Of a DNA stretch of 64,000 bases, positions 61,203 through 64,000 are shown piece by piece. The stretch lies in NCBI GenBank assembly GCA_963850425.1, contig CAWKLF010000001.1, positions 310,001 to 374,000 on the forward strand. Direction: 5' to 3'. Made by a program: the position numbers and the translations under genes. Origin of the DNA: Gp1-AA133 sp963850425 (GTDB taxonomy: Bacteria > Acidobacteriota > Terriglobia > Terriglobales > Acidobacteriaceae). Numbering within the stretch: position 1 is the first letter of the stretch; the number at the start of each line of letters is the position of its first letter. Under the pieces are notes generated by a model, which saw only the letters and a program-made list of their open reading frames with translations, had not been told where the DNA came from and searched no databases.

Positions 61203-61745
61203 ATGAAAAAGCTCAGCACGCCACTTGAGGGGGTTTTTGTTCTGGAGCCCGCGGTATTTGGCGATGCGCGCGGCTTTTTTCTAGAGAGCTACAACCAGCG
61301 CGCGATGGCGGAAGCCGGGATTCATGAACACTTCGTACAAGACAACCAATCGTATTCAACAATCAATGTGGTGCGCGGTTTGCACTACCAGACACGGCAG
61401 ACGCAGGGGAAGCTCGTGCGCGCCATTGTGGGTGAGATTCTTGATGTGATCGTCGATTTGCGCAAGAGCTCGCGAACCTTTGGAAGATGGAGTTCGGTCC
61501 CCCTTTCCGACGAGAACAAACACATGCTGTGGATTCCTCCGGGACTGGCTCACGGATTTCGCGTGGTTTCAGAAAGCGCACATGTGTTGTACAAAGCGAC
61601 CGACTACTACTGCCCCGACGCGGAGCGAACCTTGGCCTGGAACGATCCCGACCTGAAGATTGACTGGCAACTGGCAGGCGATCCAATTGTTTCTCACAAG
61701 GATCAACAGGGAACCTTGTTTCGTGATGCTGAGAAGTTCGAGTAG
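61203..61745 (+). CDS. rfbC: dTDP-4-dehydrorhamnose 3,5-epimerase
   Basis: A 180-aa cupin-fold enzyme, third step. RGLHYQTRQTQGKLVRAI carries the catalytic His; IVDLRKSSRTFGRW and MLWIPPGLAHGFRVVSE complete the site. ATG 61203, 19 bases after rfbA. Confidence 0.96.
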   Translation: MKKLSTPLEGVFVLEPAVFGDARGFFLESYNQRAMAEAGIHEHFVQDNQSYSTINVVRGLHYQTRQTQGKLVRAIVGEILDVIVDLRKSSRTFGRWSSVPLSDENKHMLWIPPGLAHGFRVVSESAHVLYKATDYYCPDAERTLAWNDPDLKIDWQLAGDPIVSHKDQQGTLFRDAEKFE

Positions 61746-61756
61746 GAAATCCCTTC

Positions 61757-62599
61757 ATGCGTGTCACGATCTTTGGTGGAACCGGCCTGCTGGGCAAAGC
61801 TCTTGTGCGGGAGTGGCAGGGAGACGAGGTGGTCGGTCTGGGTTCCGCGGATGCGGACATCCGGTCGGATGAGCAGGTTGGCAAAGTTCTCCGAGAGCAC
61901 CGTCCCGAGTGCGTCGTGCTGGCGGCGGCTTACACCGACGTCGACGGCTGCGAGACTCACTCCGACCTTGCCTTCGACGTCAACTGCCGGGGGGCCGTGA
62001 ATGTTGCGAGTGAGTGTGCACGAACTGGATCTCGTCTGCTCTTTATAAGTACGGACTACGTGTTCGACGGAAACAAGAACACACCGTACGAGACTGATGA
62101 ACCACTCTCGCCGCAGACCGTTTACGGAAGAACGAAGGCGGCAGCGGAAACGGAAATTCGCAAGCTTCATCCTGAAGCGTGCATTCTTCGAACATCGTGG
62201 GTCTTTGGAATGGGCGGCAAGTGCTTCCCCGATACGATTCTGAAACTGGCAGAAACACGCGCGGAACTGGATGTGGTCGATGATCAGCGCGGAAGTCCAA
62301 CTTACACGGTCGATCTCGCCCGGACGATCAGAGACTTATGCCGCAAAAACGCGAGCGGCATCGTGCACGCGACCAACCGCGGGGCGTGCACCTGGTACGA
62401 CTTCGCCTCTGCGGCCGCCAAAGGAGCGGAACTCCCTGTCCGGGTTAGGCCGACGACCAGCGAGAAGTTCGTGCGGCCTGCAAAGCGACCCAAGTATTCC
62501 GTCTTGTCGTTGGCTAGCCTGGAGCGATACGGATTGCAGATGCCCACGTGGCAGGATGCTTTGGGACGGTACCTTACTGAACGCCGCGTTCCTGATTAA
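61757..62599 (+). CDS. rfbD: dTDP-4-dehydrorhamnose reductase
   Basis: A 280-aa NAD(P)H-dependent reductase, last step giving dTDP-L-rhamnose. IFGGTGLLGKAL is the nucleotide loop (GGTGxxG), with LAAAYTDVDGCE, FISTDYVFDG and the catalytic YGRTK in VYGRTKAAAE. ATG 61757, 11 bases after rfbC. End of the locus. Confidence 0.95.
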   Translation: MRVTIFGGTGLLGKALVREWQGDEVVGLGSADADIRSDEQVGKVLREHRPECVVLAAAYTDVDGCETHSDLAFDVNCRGAVNVASECARTGSRLLFISTDYVFDGNKNTPYETDEPLSPQTVYGRTKAAAETEIRKLHPEACILRTSWVFGMGGKCFPDTILKLAETRAELDVVDDQRGSPTYTVDLARTIRDLCRKNASGIVHATNRGACTWYDFASAAAKGAELPVRVRPTTSEKFVRPAKRPKYSVLSLASLERYGLQMPTWQDALGRYLTERRVPD

Positions 62600-62686
62600 G
62601 AACAGCTGGGTGGGTGGGGAATCAAGCCGTGCAATTCCCATGACGTTAGAATGCCTGCACAATGTCGTCTTTGGTGAGACGACCCT

Positions 62687-62848
62687 ATGGCAGACATCTC
62701 CGCAAGTAATCTGAGACTTCCGTTCGAGATTGAGCCTATCAAGAATCCAGACGAGCGCCGCGCCCAACCTCGCAGCGAAACTGTCTTCAGCCGCATCGAA
62801 GACACAACCTATGCGATTCTCCGCGAGCACGAAACGAAGAGTGCCTAA
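62687..62848 (+). CDS. Small hypothetical protein after rfbD
   Basis: A 53-aa frame (starting MADISASNLRLPFEIEPIKN), polar and charged with no hydrophobic segment. GGTGAG at about 62673 is a weak ribosome binding site. The codon choice is coding-like, but no family is recognised. Confidence 0.4.
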   Translation: MADISASNLRLPFEIEPIKNPDERRAQPRSETVFSRIEDTTYAILREHETKSA

Positions 62849-62976
62849 CGGCTAGATGCACAAGGCTCTCATCTTGCTGCAAGCAGGAGCTGGCTGGGTC
62901 GACTCGCTTTCCGCAAGAGTATCTATGCGGTCAGCGATTGGCAGCTGTGTCAGAAAGTAAGCGCGCCCGCCTGCAA

Positions 62977-64000
62977 TCACTTCTTCTTCGCCGGTACTTC
63001 GATCGGCCCTAGGCCTGCCCGCTTGACCTGCTCATTGAAGGCCGGAAGATCTTTGTTTCGCATTTCAGCCCAGCGAGCCAGTTGCTCATCGAGCGCGCGC
63101 TCCACCTGAGCGAACGTCGCGACCGCCTGCGTAGTGGGGGCGGCATCCGCCGAATCCACGATCGTCAGCAGAGTGCTCAATGCACTGTTCAGCCGAGCCA
63201 GTCCTCGACCCTGCGGCGTGCTCAAGTATTGAGCGCCGTATCCACCGGCCGATCCCTCCACCTCGACGAGTTTCTTGTCGAGTTCGCCAACCTGCGATTG
63301 AAGATTCGCAGCGGACGAAATCTGCTTCAGGGCTTTCCGAACCATCTGGACCTCAGTTAACGCATCGAAATCGCGCTGCATGGCCTCGACAATTTTCGTT
63401 TCCATTTCAAACTGAGCTTTCAAGCTTTCGCCGGAAGTCTTGAGTCTGGGGTCCATCTTGATTGTGAGCTGTTGGGTGAGAGTCTTTCCGCCCGCGGTGA
63501 GCTTGATCAAATAAGTCCCCGGCAACACCGGAGCGCCCACCGGATAGAGAGGAGTGTCGCCAACAATTGCTGAAATCGGGTAGTCGCGATCGAGTGCCGG
63601 CGGCGGCGGATAGTGCAGATCCCAAACAAAGCGATGCATGCCGGGTTCCGTGGTAAGTTTGCGTTCGGGTCGAATCCAGTAGGTCGGCACATTGATGTCT
63701 TTTGCGTCCAGCACGTCGGGCTTGTCGGAACTGGAAAACCGGCGCACGAGTTTGCCGGACGAGTCGACAATTTCCAAAGTGACACCGCCCGAGACCGCCG
63801 ATTTGAGCCAGTAATCCAACATGGCCCCGTCCGGCGGATTTTGACCTGCCGGGGTGTCAGGCGGAAGTGGCGTATCGGTTCCGTTATTGCGCCGTACCCG
63901 GTAGGTCAGCTGGGGCGCGAAAAGATGTGTGTCGGAATCGGCGATCTGCGGGTTGAGTTGTCGCAATGGCGTGATGTTATCCAGAATCCAGAACGAGCGC
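62977..64000 (-). CDS. C-terminal part of a large secreted propeller (VPS10/sortilin-like) protein
   Basis: Partial gene running off the window; at least 340 residues are visible and the frame is open to base 64000, where the reverse strand reads FWILDNITPLRQLNPQIAD, the usual junction after a BNR/VPS10-type propeller in acidobacterial glycoside hydrolase-like proteins. The visible part has a beta-sandwich segment (GGVTLEIVDSSGKLVRRFSS, then MHRFVWDLHYPPPPALDRDY), a fibronectin-like GTYLIKLTAGGKTLTQQLTIK, and a helical C-terminus. Function of the missing N-terminus is unknown from here. Confidence 0.75.
   Translation of the reverse strand, partial: RSFWILDNITPLRQLNPQIADSDTHLFAPQLTYRVRRNNGTDTPLPPDTPAGQNPPDGAMLDYWLKSAVSGGVTLEIVDSSGKLVRRFSSSDKPDVLDAKDINVPTYWIRPERKLTTEPGMHRFVWDLHYPPPPALDRDYPISAIVGDTPLYPVGAPVLPGTYLIKLTAGGKTLTQQLTIKMDPRLKTSGESLKAQFEMETKIVEAMQRDFDALTEVQMVRKALKQISSAANLQSQVGELDKKLVEVEGSAGGYGAQYLSTPQGRGLARLNSALSTLLTIVDSADAAPTTQAVATFAQVERALDEQLARWAEMRNKDLPAFNEQVKRAGLGPIEVPAKKK

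Noticed and set aside
1..64000. CRISPR array, prophage, integron or transposase genes
   Set aside because: No regularly spaced identical repeats with unique spacers, and no integrase, transposase or phage structural gene was recognised; the repeats found are irregular.

Overview
The window reads as a chromosomal segment of a soil-type Acidobacteriota (class Terriglobia, Koribacter-like). This is inferred from gene content and style rather than from a 16S gene: Ser/Thr kinases fused to PD40-type propellers, CadC-like regulators with TolB and TPR domains, M13 and M61 peptidases, a PEP-CTERM protein, PilZ proteins including a PilZ-TonB fusion, an HspR-controlled dnaK, GC-rich codon usage and many word-like intergenic repeats. 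No phage, transposase, plasmid or CRISPR locus was found.

Layout. 0-8 kb: M13 metallopeptidase, an orphan purS, glmS, a small secreted protein, an AI-2E-type permease, a PEP-CTERM protein with a clear terminator, and two tiny overlapping ORFs. 8-17 kb: a PQQ dehydrogenase with an inserted cytochrome c domain, a ferredoxin-NADP reductase-like flavoprotein, a membrane Ser/Thr kinase and a CadC/TolB/TPR regulator. 17-21.5 kb: a DJ-1/PfpI protein divergent from a two-gene corrinoid protein / MttB-family methyltransferase operon, then an outer-membrane beta-barrel-like protein. 21.7-28.5 kb: the heat-shock region. dnaK has a consensus-like sigma70 promoter overlapped by a HAIR-type HspR operator; a 59-aa ORF, dnaJ and hspR follow, interrupted by a GxxExxY gene and a frameshifted amino-acid permease. 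28.5-36 kb: a DUF4410-like protein, a histone-deacetylase-family enzyme, a frameshifted ffh, a peroxiredoxin-like protein, a tRNA-like gene (anticodon GTC) followed by strong hairpins, and the classical rpsP-khpA-rimM-trmD-rplS block. 36-47 kb: a tandem PilZ protein, rnhB, a PIG-L deacetylase, M61 peptidase, tmk, a secreted MBL-fold protein, holB, an Hfq-like protein with a long N-terminal extension, PilZ-TonB, and a LuxR-type regulator with a degenerate receiver.

47.5-62.6 kb is a nearly continuous plus-strand exopolysaccharide/O-antigen locus: outer-membrane export protein, chain-length protein, a CpsD-like protein that has lost its Walker A motif, a probable remnant of a NusG/UpxY-type antiterminator, a WbaP-like initiating transferase, a ligase/polymerase, a flippase, a GT4 glycosyltransferase, a two-domain GT4-GT4 fusion, and a complete dTDP-L-rhamnose set in the order rfbB, rfbA, rfbC, rfbD. 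Several starts overlap the preceding stop, indicating translational coupling. The window ends inside a large secreted protein on the minus strand.

The most notable observations are the HspR operator embedded in the dnaK promoter, the degenerate CpsD-like protein and NusG-like remnant in the polysaccharide locus, the corrinoid/MttB-type pair, the structured RNA candidate after the tRNA, several ORFs under 60 aa, and at least four families of intergenic repeats. Two clean single frameshifts, one of them in the normally essential ffh, suggest residual indel errors in the assembly. I did not find a clearly novel multi-gene system.
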